A stretch of 64,000 nucleotides of DNA from Bacteroidia bacterium. Its GTDB lineage: Bacteria; Bacteroidota; Bacteroidia; Bacteroidales; GWA2-32-17. The notes beneath the pieces are model-generated. The model did not search any database and was not told where the DNA came from. It saw nothing but the letters and a program-made list of their open reading frames with translations. The position numbers and the translations under genes are program-made. Below are positions 9,464 to 19,213 of the stretch, piece by piece; position 1 is the first letter of the stretch; the number at the start of each line of letters is the position of its first letter. The DNA lies in assembly GCA_016218155.1 (NCBI GenBank), contig JACREQ010000047.1, positions 1 to 64,000 on the forward strand. The letters run 5' to 3'.

Positions 9464-10378
9464 TTGAAAAACAAACAGGAAATAATAGAACGCGTAGCAA
9501 AAGTTGTTCGTCATATTGAGCATAATATAGATAAAGAAATGCCACTTGAAGAACTTGCAAGCATTGCCTGTTTTTCACCATTTCATTTTCAGAGAATTTT
9601 TAAAGAATTTATTCAGGAAACACCTAAACAATTTATAAAAAGACTCCGCCTGGATGAATCTGCTCATGTAATTGCATTGTATCCTGAAAAAAGTATGATT
9701 GAGGTAGCAATACAATGTGGATTTAAATCTGCTATTGTTTTCTCAAGAGCTTTCAAAGATTATTACAAGATAAGTCCTGACAACTTCAGAAAAAGTAGCG
9801 AACTTGAAAAAATCAGAATCTGTCAGATTCCCAACAATGGGAGGAAACAACTTGGCAACCCTGATGCATATTTTATCAACTCAAATAAAAAATTGGAATT
9901 TTCCGACTTTAAAGTTGAAATTATTAAAAGACCAGAGAAAAAATTTATTTATCTCCAAACCTCTCTTGATGACATATCGCTTATTTTAGAAAGTTTTAAA
10001 AAGATTTATAGGTGGGCAGATGTAAGAGGTCTGTTAACACCTGATACAGAAATTTTCGGGTCGATGAAAGACTATCCATTATATACCCCTCTTGATAAAT
10101 GCAGATTCTTAACATGTATCTCCGTTGAAACTGAACCTGAGGTTTCTGGTTTGATTTGTTATTCTGAATTGCCGCCAACAACCTATTCATGTTTCACTGC
10201 CACTGGTGGTATAACAGATATGATTAAAGCTGTAACATATTGGAGTAATATATGGCTGCCCGAAAGTGGCTACAGAGTTACACATGAACATGTAATTACC
10301 ATTCCTGCTAATAATATCTGGGAAACTCCTTTGGAAATGAACACACATAGAATTTATATTCCTGTTTTGCCTGCATAA
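9464..10378 (+). CDS. AraC-family regulator with GyrI-like effector domain
   Basis: A 304-aa transcription factor. Residues 8-110 hold the paired AraC helix-turn-helix motifs (LEELASIACFSPFHFQRIFK, then VAIQCGFKSAIVFSRAFK). Residues about 150-302 form a GyrI-like/AraC effector-binding domain, a fold that usually binds small hydrophobic or cationic ligands and is common in regulators of drug efflux (Rob/SoxS-like proteins). The start is TTG: it is needed to include the conserved N-terminal helix (IIERVAKVVRHIEHNI), whereas the first ATG would cut into it. The gene lies divergent to the hybrid kinase and upstream of a TonB receptor, with a MITE-like element between. The target genes are not evident. 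Confidence 0.9.
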   Translation: MKNKQEIIERVAKVVRHIEHNIDKEMPLEELASIACFSPFHFQRIFKEFIQETPKQFIKRLRLDESAHVIALYPEKSMIEVAIQCGFKSAIVFSRAFKDYYKISPDNFRKSSELEKIRICQIPNNGRKQLGNPDAYFINSNKKLEFSDFKVEIIKRPEKKFIYLQTSLDDISLILESFKKIYRWADVRGLLTPDTEIFGSMKDYPLYTPLDKCRFLTCISVETEPEVSGLICYSELPPTTYSCFTATGGITDMIKAVTYWSNIWLPESGYRVTHEHVITIPANNIWETPLEMNTHRIYIPVLPA

Positions 10379-10388
10379 ATTATTATTT

Positions 10389-10562
10389 AACGTAAGTTAG
10401 AAATAAGATAATAGAATACCTAGTTTTGTTACATTGAGTGGATTTTCGAAGAAAATTTGTATCGAAATGAACAAAACGGCTTGTTTTCGATACGAAATTC
10501 TCAAAGAATTTCACTCTTCGCCGCGGCGAACTAGCATCGTTTTCTTATATCTAACTCACGTT
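10389..10562. repeat. MITE-like element, copy 1 (174 bp)
   Basis: The ends AACGTAAGTTAGAAATAAG and CTTATATCTAACTCACGTT are terminal inverted repeats with two mismatches. The interior holds a second palindrome around GTATCGAAA / TTTTCGATAC. ATTT flanks both sides and could be a 4-bp target duplication. The element is the same length as, and very similar along its whole length to, the one at 20663-20836. It encodes no transposase. A 66-codon open frame running through it is not considered a gene. Confidence 0.85.
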
Positions 10563-10747
10563 ATTTTTTTAAACAAACTAACAAAAAATTATTTATTACA
10601 CATTGTTAAATTGATCGACCTCGAAAATATATAAGAGAATCGCAAGAAATGTTAACACATTAGCAGGAATTAATAACATTATCACAAGAATTGTATTTTT
10701 TTTTAATTTTATACCTTTTTATATTTGCATCTTGGTAATTCTAAAAT

Positions 10748-13114
10748 ATGAAAAGGTTATTAATAATTATTCTAGTTGTTATAACATTTAATTTTGAGTC
10801 TGTTGCGCAACTCACACAAACAATTAAAGGAACAGTTGTAGATAAAGATTCAAAAACAAAATTAATCGGAGTTAATATAATTGTAAAGAATACAAACCCA
10901 ATACTTGGTTGTAATTCAGATATTAACGGAAGTTTTCGCATAGAAAAAGTACCAGTTGGACACCATACATTAGTAGTAACATATATTGGTTACGAAAATT
11001 TAATTATACCAGAAATTTTGGTAGGTACAGGTAAGGAAGTTTTTTTATCTATTGAATTGACCGAATCTGTTTCTCAATTAAAAGAAATAACAGTTTCTGG
11101 TAACTCCGATAAAGGTAAACCAATTAATGAAATGGCATCTGTAAGTTCCAGATCATTCTCAGTTGATGAAGCAAGTAGATATGCCGGAAATGCTAACGAC
11201 ATATCACGTATAGCACAATCTTATGCAGGAGTTTCATCAAACGACACATATAACGAATTAATTATCAGAGGAAATTCCTCAAGAGGTTTATTGTGGCGAT
11301 TAGAAGGAATTGAAGTACCAAATCTGAACCATCTTTCAACTAATGGAAGTTCGGGCGGAGGACTTAGTATTTTAAGTGTAAATGTGTTAAAGAATTCTGA
11401 TTTCTATACAGGTGCTTTCCCTGCCGAATATGGCAATGCTTTATCCGGAGTATTTGATGTTAAATTAAGAAACGGGAATAGTGAAAAACATGAATATGCT
11501 ATTCAAGCAGGTTTTATGGGACTTGAAGCTGAAATGGAAGGACCTTTTTCTAAAAATAAACGAGCTTCTTATCTCGTTAATTACCGTTATTCAACACTTG
11601 GTCTTTTTGATAAGATGGGGTTAAAATTATTTGGAGGAGATGTTGTGATTCCTAGATTTCATGACTTAACACTAAAATTTAATTTCCCAACAAAGAACAA
11701 AGGTACTTTCACATTATTTGGAATTGGTGGAATAAGTTCCACTGTGCAACTTGCAAAGAAAGATTCTGCATTATGGGAAAACACTTATAACAAATTTGAA
11801 GCTACATTATTATCCAATATGTTTGCTTCAGGTCTTATTCATAAATATTTTTTTAATGAAAAAGCATACTTAACATCTTTTGTTTCTGTATCAGGTAATG
11901 AAAATGGGGTTATACTCGATTCATTGGATAACAAATATGTCTTTAACTCAACATTGAATAGTAATGTTTCGGGACTATATTTACGAATATCTTCAGCTCT
12001 TAATTATAAGTTCAATTCAAAAAATACTTTCAGAACCGGAATTATATACAGCAATATCCGGTTCAATCTTTTGTCGGAGAGTAAAGTTAAACAAATAGTT
12101 TATGTTAATAGTGATGGTTCTACTGATTTGGCTCAGTTTTATGCAGAATGGAAGCATCGTTTTAATGAGAAATTTACTTTGAACACAGGTTTCCACTCAA
12201 CATATTTTGCACTAAGTTCATCCTCTTCACTTGAACCCAGATTTAGTCTGCAATGGAATATTTCATCTATACAGTCACTCAGTATTGGTGCAGGAATACA
12301 CAGTAAAACAGAACCCTTAACATTATACTTTGCTCAAATTCCACAAACTAATGGAACATATGTTACTCCGAATAAAAATTTACGACTTTCAAAAGCCCAG
12401 CATTATGTATTGTCATATGAAAATCAGTTGGCGGAAAATCTAAAGTTAAAAATTGAAACATATTATCAGTACCTGTATGATGTGCCTGTAGAAAATAACA
12501 TACAAAGTGGTTTTTCAGTTCTGAATTTCAATGATACATACCCGACAATGTTTGATAACAATGCAAATGTTGCTCTTATAAATAAAGGTACCGGAACAAA
12601 TTATGGCATTGAAATTACATTCGAAAAGTATTTCTCGAAAAATTATTACTTTCTGGTTACAGGATCTCTTTATGAATCGAAATATAAGGCTATGGACAAT
12701 GTAGAGCGCAACACACGATACAATAATAATTTCATAACAAATTTCATAGGGGGAAAAGAATTCAAAATTGGGAAAAATAAAACTGATGTAATAGTAACAG
12801 ATATAAAATTTGTTTGGTCTGGTGGACCCCGTTTAACTCCTATTGATGTTGAAAAATCAAGAACACTGGGAATAACTGTATTTGATGTAGAGCACAGATA
12901 TACTGAAAAAAGCCCTGATTATTTCAAATTTAATTTCAAAATAGGTTATCGGAAAAACAATAAAAAATCATCCCATTATATTTTTCTTGAGCTCCAAAAT
13001 GTAACAAATCACAAAAATATAGCAAGTCAATATTACAATCCTATAAAAAATGAAATATATACTTACTATCAGCTTGGTTTTTTACCTATTCTAAATTATA
13101 GAGTTCAATTTTAA
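10748..13114 (+). CDS. TonB-dependent receptor with carboxypeptidase-D-like N-terminus
   Basis: A 788-aa outer-membrane protein. It has a signal peptide (1-20), a carboxypeptidase regulatory-like beta-sandwich (about 25-105, with 'GTVVDKDSKTKLIGVNIIV' and a 'VTYIGYE' strand), a plug domain (about 130-240, with ELIIRGNSSRGLLWRLEG) and a C-terminal beta-barrel ending in an aromatic residue (RVQF). This is the usual Bacteroidota plan for TonB-energised uptake, but there is no SusD partner, so a siderophore, cobalamin or other small ligand is as likely as a glycan. A TATATTTG box at 10720-10727 fits the Bacteroidota -7 element. The MITE-like repeat lies in the upstream region. Confidence 0.93.
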   Translation: MKRLLIIILVVITFNFESVAQLTQTIKGTVVDKDSKTKLIGVNIIVKNTNPILGCNSDINGSFRIEKVPVGHHTLVVTYIGYENLIIPEILVGTGKEVFLSIELTESVSQLKEITVSGNSDKGKPINEMASVSSRSFSVDEASRYAGNANDISRIAQSYAGVSSNDTYNELIIRGNSSRGLLWRLEGIEVPNLNHLSTNGSSGGGLSILSVNVLKNSDFYTGAFPAEYGNALSGVFDVKLRNGNSEKHEYAIQAGFMGLEAEMEGPFSKNKRASYLVNYRYSTLGLFDKMGLKLFGGDVVIPRFHDLTLKFNFPTKNKGTFTLFGIGGISSTVQLAKKDSALWENTYNKFEATLLSNMFASGLIHKYFFNEKAYLTSFVSVSGNENGVILDSLDNKYVFNSTLNSNVSGLYLRISSALNYKFNSKNTFRTGIIYSNIRFNLLSESKVKQIVYVNSDGSTDLAQFYAEWKHRFNEKFTLNTGFHSTYFALSSSSSLEPRFSLQWNISSIQSLSIGAGIHSKTEPLTLYFAQIPQTNGTYVTPNKNLRLSKAQHYVLSYENQLAENLKLKIETYYQYLYDVPVENNIQSGFSVLNFNDTYPTMFDNNANVALINKGTGTNYGIEITFEKYFSKNYYFLVTGSLYESKYKAMDNVERNTRYNNNFITNFIGGKEFKIGKNKTDVIVTDIKFVWSGGPRLTPIDVEKSRTLGITVFDVEHRYTEKSPDYFKFNFKIGYRKNNKKSSHYIFLELQNVTNHKNIASQYYNPIKNEIYTYYQLGFLPILNYRVQF

Positions 13115-13172
13115 GAAAACCTTTATCTGCAATTTTCGCCCAGGATTTACTGTAACATCCTGTATTTCATCA

Positions 13173-14189
13173 TTAGTGATATTTTCTAAAACTTAAACAA
13201 ACAATAATCCCGTTATTATCCGATTTGTTATTGATTGTAATTTCTGCCCCATGTGCTTCCATAATACGTTTACATAGATGCAAGCCTAAACCATAACCAC
13301 CGGATTTCTTAGAACGTGAATCATCAACCCTATAGAATGGCTCAAAAACAAAAGGTAATTTTTCTTCAGGTATTCCGTGGCCGTAATCTTCTATCTGAAT
13401 AATAATCTCTTCTATCCGATCAATAACACTAACTTCTATTGGTTTGTTTTCAAGAGATGAATATTTTAAGGAGTTTTCAATAATATTACGAAGTACTGTA
13501 ATTATTCTACCTTCATCTGCTTTTATAAACAAACTTTCTGAAACAGGATTTATATTTATTCTGTTCTTTTCATTTTCAAAAAGGGAAATAGTATTCTTTA
13601 TCAAATCATTAATAAGCACATCTTTAATGTCCAATGTGATTTTATTGTTTTTCAAACGGGCAGTTTCAAGAATGTCTGTTATCATTAATTCTACTTCCTT
13701 GACATCTTCAATAACCGAATTTTTCTCTTTAGAATCTGGCATCATTTCAAGTGCAAGTTTTGAACGTGTTAAAGGGGTTCTTAATTCATGGCTTACATCA
13801 AGTAAAAGTTGCTCTCTTGCCTGTATCATTTTTTTTAATTCAGCAGTCATAGAATTGAATGCTTCTGCGAGTTTACTAAATTCATCATGACCTTTTACTG
13901 AAACTTTTTTGTCAAGATTACCTTTTCTGATTTCATTGACAGCCTCTGTCAATTTCTTAATGGGATTTAAGTATTGATGGATAACAATAGACGCAATAAT
14001 AAAAACAATTATCACCAGAAAAATAAGAATTAAAAGAAAAAAATGGTGTAATTTCCTATCGAAAGTGGTTGACATTATCACGCCTGAGAAGGCATATAAT
14101 AATATAATTATGGAAAGGGCAAGCAATATCAAAACCAGAATTAGTTTTAACACTACAGAACTACTGACAATTTTTTTCCTATTCTTCAT
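13173..14189 (-). CDS. HAMP-type sensor histidine kinase of the efflux operon
   Basis: A 338-aa kinase. Two transmembrane helices (about 13-38 and 48-71) are separated by only a dozen or so residues, so the sensor lacks a sizeable periplasmic domain and probably reads the membrane itself, like the intramembrane-sensing kinases linked to ABC efflux pumps. HAMP spans about 72-124. HisKA has His134 in DVSHELRTP. The HATPase has the N box (IIENSLKYS) and glycine boxes DYGHGIP and GYGLGL. It overlaps the response-regulator gene by 11 bases and is therefore translationally coupled to it. It is last in the TolC-MacA-MacB-like leftward operon, whose expression the pair probably controls. Confidence 0.94.
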   Translation of the reverse strand: MKNRKKIVSSSVVLKLILVLILLALSIIILLYAFSGVIMSTTFDRKLHHFFLLILIFLVIIVFIIASIVIHQYLNPIKKLTEAVNEIRKGNLDKKVSVKGHDEFSKLAEAFNSMTAELKKMIQAREQLLLDVSHELRTPLTRSKLALEMMPDSKEKNSVIEDVKEVELMITDILETARLKNNKITLDIKDVLINDLIKNTISLFENEKNRININPVSESLFIKADEGRIITVLRNIIENSLKYSSLENKPIEVSVIDRIEEIIIQIEDYGHGIPEEKLPFVFEPFYRVDDSRSKKSGGYGLGLHLCKRIMEAHGAEITINNKSDNNGIIVCLSFRKYH

Positions 14190-14868
14190 TACCTATAAAT
14201 TTATATCCGGAACCCCAGATAGTTTTTATAAATACCGGTTTCTTTGGGTCATCACTTAATTTCTGTCGAAGCCGGCTTATTAAAATATCAATAGATCGGT
14301 CAAATGCAGACCAATCAACACCGTGTAAACTATCCATAATATTATCACGTGAAAGAACATTTCCTCTTTTCCGAATAAGCAAATATAAGGCTTCAAATTC
14401 CAGCGTAGATAAATCCAGATTTTTACCATCAAGTTTAATGATTTGTTTTTCAGGATATACCTCCAGACGATCTAACCTTAAAACCTCTTGTGAAACCTTT
14501 GCCTGTGACGATCTTCTTAAAATAGTCTGTATTCTGGCAACTAATTCACGTGGCTCAAATGGTTTTGGCAAATAGTCATCTGCACCAAGTTCAAGTCCAA
14601 CTATACGGTCTGTAACATCACCTCTGGCGGTTAATAGAATAATCGGAACTGAAAGCTCTTTACGCAACTCTTTGCAGACTGTAAAACCATCTATTTCAGG
14701 CATCATTACATCAAGAATCACTAAATCCGGCAACTCCTTGTTGATTTTATCCAGTCCTAAGCGGGGATTAGTAAACGTAGTTACCTGATACCCGAAATTT
14801 GAAAGATAATCCTGGAGTAGTCCATTTAGCTTTTCGTCATCATCAATTACAAATATTTTACTTTTCAC
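14179..14868 (-). CDS. OmpR-family response regulator
   Basis: A 229-aa two-component regulator. The receiver (1-120) has the acidic patch D9-D11, phosphoacceptor D53 in VILDVMMPEIDG and a C-terminal lysine in LPKPFEP. The winged-helix DNA-binding domain occupies about 130-226, with the recognition segment DRSIDILISRLRQKL and a final hairpin WGSGYKF. It partners the overlapping kinase gene at 13173-14189. The position behind the efflux genes suggests autoregulation of the whole operon in response to envelope damage or an efflux substrate. Confidence 0.95.
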   Translation of the reverse strand: MKSKIFVIDDDEKLNGLLQDYLSNFGYQVTTFTNPRLGLDKINKELPDLVILDVMMPEIDGFTVCKELRKELSVPIILLTARGDVTDRIVGLELGADDYLPKPFEPRELVARIQTILRRSSQAKVSQEVLRLDRLEVYPEKQIIKLDGKNLDLSTLEFEALYLLIRKRGNVLSRDNIMDSLHGVDWSAFDRSIDILISRLRQKLSDDPKKPVFIKTIWGSGYKFIGNEE

Positions 14869-14910
14869 GGTTTTTGATTATAAATGTAAATGTTTACAAA
14901 AGTATTCAAA

Positions 14911-16134
14911 TTATTCTTTTTGTAGTGCTTGTATCGGGTCTAACTTCGCTGCCTTAAATGCAGGATAAACTCCAAAGACTAATCCTAAAGAGATTGAAAG
15001 ACCTATTGAAAACATTGCTGTTTGTAAAGAAAAATCGGTTTGCCATTCTGTAGTCTTACCAATAATAATCGATAACATAATGCCAAATATAGTACCTGTT
15101 ATGCCACCTGTTATTCCTAACATTGCTGCTTCGCAAAGAAATTGTTTAAGAATATCACTTCTTTTGGCACCTATTGAAATCCTTAAACCAATCTCTGAAA
15201 TTCGTTCACGAACAGAAAGTAACATTACCGATAAAACACCAATACCGCCAATTAGCAGAATAAAACCAGTTACCATAGTTACCAGCCAATTAAATGAACC
15301 AAGTGATTCATTTTCCGCTTTTATTGCATTCAGTTTATTATCCAGAGTAAAATCATTTTTCTTGTTTAATTGATTTAATTTATGTCGCTCTCTCAACAAA
15401 CATTCTAATTCTTTTTCTGCTGAATTCATGTCGGCATTGATCTTTGCCTGTACGAAGATTCTGCTTAAAAAGTCAATATTCAAAACTCTTCTTTGCGCTG
15501 TATGTACAGGAATTAATACTACATTATCTTCGTTAGTTCCTTCGGGACTTAAACCTTTGGAAGATAAAACACCAATCACTTCAAAAGGGATAGTTCCGAC
15601 AAAAAATGTTTCGCCAATCGGATTTGAATTTCCAAAAAGATTTTTTTGAATGTAATCCCCTATGACAGCAACTCTTTTCATTAGTTTATCTTCGTCCTCT
15701 GAGAAAAAACGACCCTGAATAACTGTGAAATTTTTTATTTCAGGATAGTCAATAGTAATACCTTGTACCATAGTTTTAGTCGAAACATTACCATATTTTA
15801 CCGAGACAGCTTTTTCGATAGAAGGAACGACCTTCCCGACTAATGAACATTCGTTCAAAATAGCATCGGCATCATTTAATGTAAGTGTTGTTACCTGATT
15901 TATTTTTTGCTGTCTTCCGATTACTTTAACAGTTTTTCCTGAACTTACAATAATAAGATTAGTACCCATATTCCCAAACTGCTCGGAAATTTTTATTTCA
16001 GCACCTTTGCTTATTGAGGTCAATACCATTATGGTTGAAATACCTATTGCCAGAATAATTATTGCAAAAAAAGTACGGATTTTATTTAATAATAATGCCT
16101 TCCACGATAACCGGATATTTTTAATTAATTTCAT
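14911..16134 (-). CDS. MacB-like ABC transporter permease (intact)
   Basis: A 407-aa membrane protein of the MacB/FtsX type. One N-terminal helix (about 17-40) is followed by a large periplasmic MacB-PCD domain (about 45-250) and three C-terminal helices in an FtsX domain (about 285-400). The cytoplasmic coupling segment VRERISEIGLRISIGAKRSDI and the end FGVYPAFKAAKLDPIQAL are diagnostic. It lacks the ATPase domain fused in E. coli MacB; a separate ATPase is encoded at 17429-18154. It is the second of two paralogous permeases in the operon. Because the first carries an in-frame stop, this copy may act alone as a homodimer. Confidence 0.93.
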   Translation of the reverse strand: MKLIKNIRLSWKALLLNKIRTFFAIIILAIGISTIMVLTSISKGAEIKISEQFGNMGTNLIIVSSGKTVKVIGRQQKINQVTTLTLNDADAILNECSLVGKVVPSIEKAVSVKYGNVSTKTMVQGITIDYPEIKNFTVIQGRFFSEDEDKLMKRVAVIGDYIQKNLFGNSNPIGETFFVGTIPFEVIGVLSSKGLSPEGTNEDNVVLIPVHTAQRRVLNIDFLSRIFVQAKINADMNSAEKELECLLRERHKLNQLNKKNDFTLDNKLNAIKAENESLGSFNWLVTMVTGFILLIGGIGVLSVMLLSVRERISEIGLRISIGAKRSDILKQFLCEAAMLGITGGITGTIFGIMLSIIIGKTTEWQTDFSLQTAMFSIGLSISLGLVFGVYPAFKAAKLDPIQALQKE

Positions 16135-16191
16135 AGCATTAAAATGTGCAATCCATACAAAATATATTTCTGTAATACTTCAATTCTGGTT

Positions 16192-17403
16192 TTATGAAAG
16201 TGCTTTAACAGGGTCAAGATTGGCTGCTTTTCGGGCAGGAAATATTCCAGCAAGAATACCAATAACAACAGGTAGTAAAACGCCAAAGACAATGGACTGC
16301 CAAGGAAAAAAGAACAGGTAACCCATTTTGGATAAAAATGCCCACGTTCCGAATATGCCTATAAGTAAACCTAAAAGACCTCCGACAAATGATATAAGTA
16401 CTGATTCTGAGAGAAACTGAAACATAATATCCCTTGAACTTGCGCCTACCGCTTTTCTTAATCCGATTTCACTTACTCTTCTTGAAACAGACATAAGCAT
16501 CAGGATAGAAATAATAAAACCGCCTAAAATCAATACTACTCCTGAAATTAAAGGAAGATAGACAGTAAATATTTTTCTCATTTTCATGGTCATTTCCTGT
16601 ACTTGCACTGGAGTTATAACCGAAAAATCATCTGTTTCGCCATTATTTACAGAATGCCTTTCTTTAAGAACTGATGTTATTTTATCTGTTATTTCTGTCA
16701 TTTTTGTTTCATCCACTTCGAGTTTTGCACTGGCAATATAATCAACATTTATTAGTCTGCTCATCATAGTGGTTATGGGTACAATCACCTCCATATCGAG
16801 ATCATTTCCATGAGGGTCGGTTCCTTTTTCTTCTAAGACGCCTTTTACTGTAAAAAACACAGACCCTACCCTGATTTGAGATCCTAACGGATTTGATTCA
16901 CCAAACAATTGTTTTGTGAGTTTCGAACCAATCAACGCAACTCTGGCTGCATTTTTTTCATCATCTTTTGTGAAGTATTCACCGGAGGTTACAGTTCTGT
17001 TCCATATAACTTCCCCTTCAACAGAACGACCTTGTATTGTGGTCGAAATATTTATATTGCCTGATATTACTTCGCAAGCCGGTAATGTTTGCATAGGATC
17101 ATATCTCGCTACTCCCGGAACTGCATTAAGAATTGCATCCATATCTTCAATTTTGAGAGATGTTACAGGACCTCCCTATCTTGGTCCGCTCATTTGCATT
17201 CCTTTACCGGCTATGATAAAAATATTGTCAGAGCCAAAGAAGTTTTTTACTTTAGATATTATTTGTTTTTCCGTTCCCAATCCTATAGAAAAAGTCAGGC
17301 ATAAAAAAATAACACCTATCATAATACCAAGTACCATAAAAAAAGACTGAAATTTATGACGTAGCAGGAATTTTACACCGCTTTTAATAATTCTTTTTTT
17401 CAT
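16192..17403 (-). pseudogene. MacB-like ABC permease interrupted by an in-frame TAG
   Basis: The whole MacB-like permease of about 403 aa is readable in one frame, from ATG at 17403 to the stop at 16192. A TAG codon at 17176-17178 interrupts it after residue 75. The residues before the stop (KGMQMSGPR) and after it (GGPVTSLKIEDMDAIL) run on as in related permeases, so a point mutation or sequencing error is likelier than a true gene end. The rest is intact: periplasmic domain, the coupling helix SRRVSEIGLRKAVGASSRDI and the C-terminal FPARKAANLDPVKALS. An ATG at 17142 could start a protein lacking the first helix, which would probably be inactive. Confidence 0.85.
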
Positions 17404-17428
17404 TGTTAAATATTTTATTCTTTGTTAA

Positions 17429-18154
17429 CTATTTTTCTATTAAGTCTGATTTCAACAGTTCTGTAACCGCATTTCTGGGATTTTGCACCTTGTAATCTTC
17501 TACAATTTTACCATCCTGAATACGAATGATTCTGTTTGCATGCTCGGCAATATTTTGTTGATGTGTTATTAAAATCACTGTTTTCCCTGATTTATTTAAT
17601 TCCTGAAAAATGCCAACTATTTCAAGACTGGTTTTTGAATCGAGATTACCTGTAGGTTCGTCACCCAAAATCATATCGGGATTGTTAACAAGTGCCCTCG
17701 CAATTGCAACTCTTTGCTGCTGTCCGCTTGACAATTCATTAGATCGGTGTTTTATCCTTTCGGAGAGACCTACCTTGTTTAATGCATCTATTGCCAAACT
17801 GCGAGTATCTTTAACATCTGTATAAATCAAAGGCAATTCTACGTTTTCTATAGCAGTAGTTTTTGGTAACAGATGAAATTTCTGAAAAACAAAGCCGATT
17901 TTTTTAGAACGAATAGCCGCACGGTCATTATCTGAGAGTGTACTTACTTCTTTATTTTCAAAATAATATTCACCTGAGGTTGGTCTGTCCAACAAACCCA
18001 GAATATTCATCATCGTTGTTTTACCGGAACCTGAAGTACCTATAACTGCAACAAACTCGCCTTTATTTATAATAAGGCTGGCATTGTCCAAAGCAAATAC
18101 CTTCTGGCTATCCGCTTTGCCATAAATTTTTGAAATGTTCTTTAATTGTAACAT
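17429..18154 (-). CDS. ABC transporter ATPase (MacB/LolD-like)
   Basis: A 241-aa ATPase. Walker A is GTSGSGKTT at 39-47, the Q-loop is around FVFQKFHLLP (about 88-97), the signature is LSSGQ at 141-145, Walker B is MILGDE at 161-166 and the switch histidine lies in ILITHQQ near residue 195. The FQKFHLLP Q-loop and the overall length place it with MacB, LolD and FtsE ATPases, which drive mechanotransmission rather than substrate passage through a membrane pore. It lies between the adaptor gene and the two permease genes, with gaps of 17 and 25 bases, so the assembly is a tripartite efflux pump. Confidence 0.95.
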   Translation of the reverse strand: MLQLKNISKIYGKADSQKVFALDNASLIINKGEFVAVIGTSGSGKTTMMNILGLLDRPTSGEYYFENKEVSTLSDNDRAAIRSKKIGFVFQKFHLLPKTTAIENVELPLIYTDVKDTRSLAIDALNKVGLSERIKHRSNELSSGQQQRVAIARALVNNPDMILGDEPTGNLDSKTSLEIVGIFQELNKSGKTVILITHQQNIAEHANRIIRIQDGKIVEDYKVQNPRNAVTELLKSDLIEK

Positions 18155-18171
18155 ATTATGTTTATTTGTTA

Positions 18172-19203
18172 TTAATTTAAAATCAACTTTTCATTTGTTT
18201 TCAACCCGCTTAAAACCTGAATAAGTGATTTGTTTTTCATTCCAGTTGTTATCTTTTTCTTAACAGATTTTTCATTTTCGAGAACATAAACAAAAGACTC
18301 TCCGTTTGTAGTATTAATTGCTTTTTCAGGTATTGCTATAACATTACTCAATGAATCCATTAAAATATTTACCGTTGTCGTCATTTCAGGACGAAGTATC
18401 TTTCCTTTCTTATCAGAAATCTCAATGATTACATCATAATTGACCACATTATCCAGTATTTCTGCTTTAGGATAAATGGAAACAACTTTTCCTTCAAAAA
18501 TAACATCGGGATATGTGTCAACAGTAAACTCAGCTTTTTGACCAGTCTGCACTTTACTAATATCTGTTTCATCGACGTAAGCCCTTACTTCAAGACGGCT
18601 GGTATCAATGATAGTAACAAAAGTAGGAGATGAAAACATGGCTGCCACAGTTTCACCTTCTTGTGTGGAAACTGATGCAACTACTCCACCTACAGGTGCA
18701 ATGATGTTTGTATAATCGAGTTGAATTTTAGCATAATCAAGGTTTGCATTTAACTGAGCAACCTGCGCTTGAGCAACTTCATAATTTTTTACTGCTAAGT
18801 CGTAAGATTGCTGTGAAGTAAAACCTTTATCCAAAAGATTTTTCTGCCTTTCTTTTTCAAGTGTTGCATACTTAAAATTTGTTTTTGCATTTTCAAGATT
18901 AGCAAGAACCTGTTTATATTGAGCAGTTAGCTCCGTGTCATCAAGCTTGGCAAGAAAATCACCTTTTCTGACTTTATCGTTTACATTCACATAAAGTTTT
19001 TTAACTATGCCCGATGCACGTGATCCAACACGCACTTCGGCTCCTACCTGAGGTTTTATCACTCCCGTTGCCAAAACAGTATTCTTTAATGTTTTTGGTT
19101 TGATAATAATTGTTTCATATTGTTTTTCGTTATTATCGCTACTACAAGCAGTGAATAAGATTGCAGTCAGAATGAATAATGATATCGGATAAGATATTTT
19201 CAT
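18172..19203 (-). CDS. MacA-like periplasmic adaptor lipoprotein
   Basis: A 343-aa adaptor. The frame is open upstream to 19323, but the ATG at 19203 gives a lipoprotein signal peptide (ILFTACSS) and falls 10 bases after the TolC stop, so it is the start. The lipobox cysteine is about residue 20. The following regions are a lipoyl/barrel-sandwich half (GSRASGIVKKLYVNVNDKV), a coiled-coil hairpin (about 95-170), the returning lipoyl half (IIAPVGGVVASVSTQEGE), a beta-barrel and a membrane-proximal domain. This is the RND/MacA membrane-fusion fold that bridges the inner-membrane pump and the TolC channel. Confidence 0.93.
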   Translation of the reverse strand: MKISYPISLFILTAILFTACSSDNNEKQYETIIIKPKTLKNTVLATGVIKPQVGAEVRVGSRASGIVKKLYVNVNDKVRKGDFLAKLDDTELTAQYKQVLANLENAKTNFKYATLEKERQKNLLDKGFTSQQSYDLAVKNYEVAQAQVAQLNANLDYAKIQLDYTNIIAPVGGVVASVSTQEGETVAAMFSSPTFVTIIDTSRLEVRAYVDETDISKVQTGQKAEFTVDTYPDVIFEGKVVSIYPKAEILDNVVNYDVIIEISDKKGKILRPEMTTTVNILMDSLSNVIAIPEKAINTTNGESFVYVLENEKSVKKKITTGMKNKSLIQVLSGLKTNEKLILN

Positions 19204-19213
19204 GTTTATTGAT

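Noticed and set aside
10434-10634. 66-codon open frame downstream of the AraC-type gene
   Set aside because: It lies mostly inside the MITE-like element, copy 2 of which does not preserve the frame as a gene, and has no recognisable domain.
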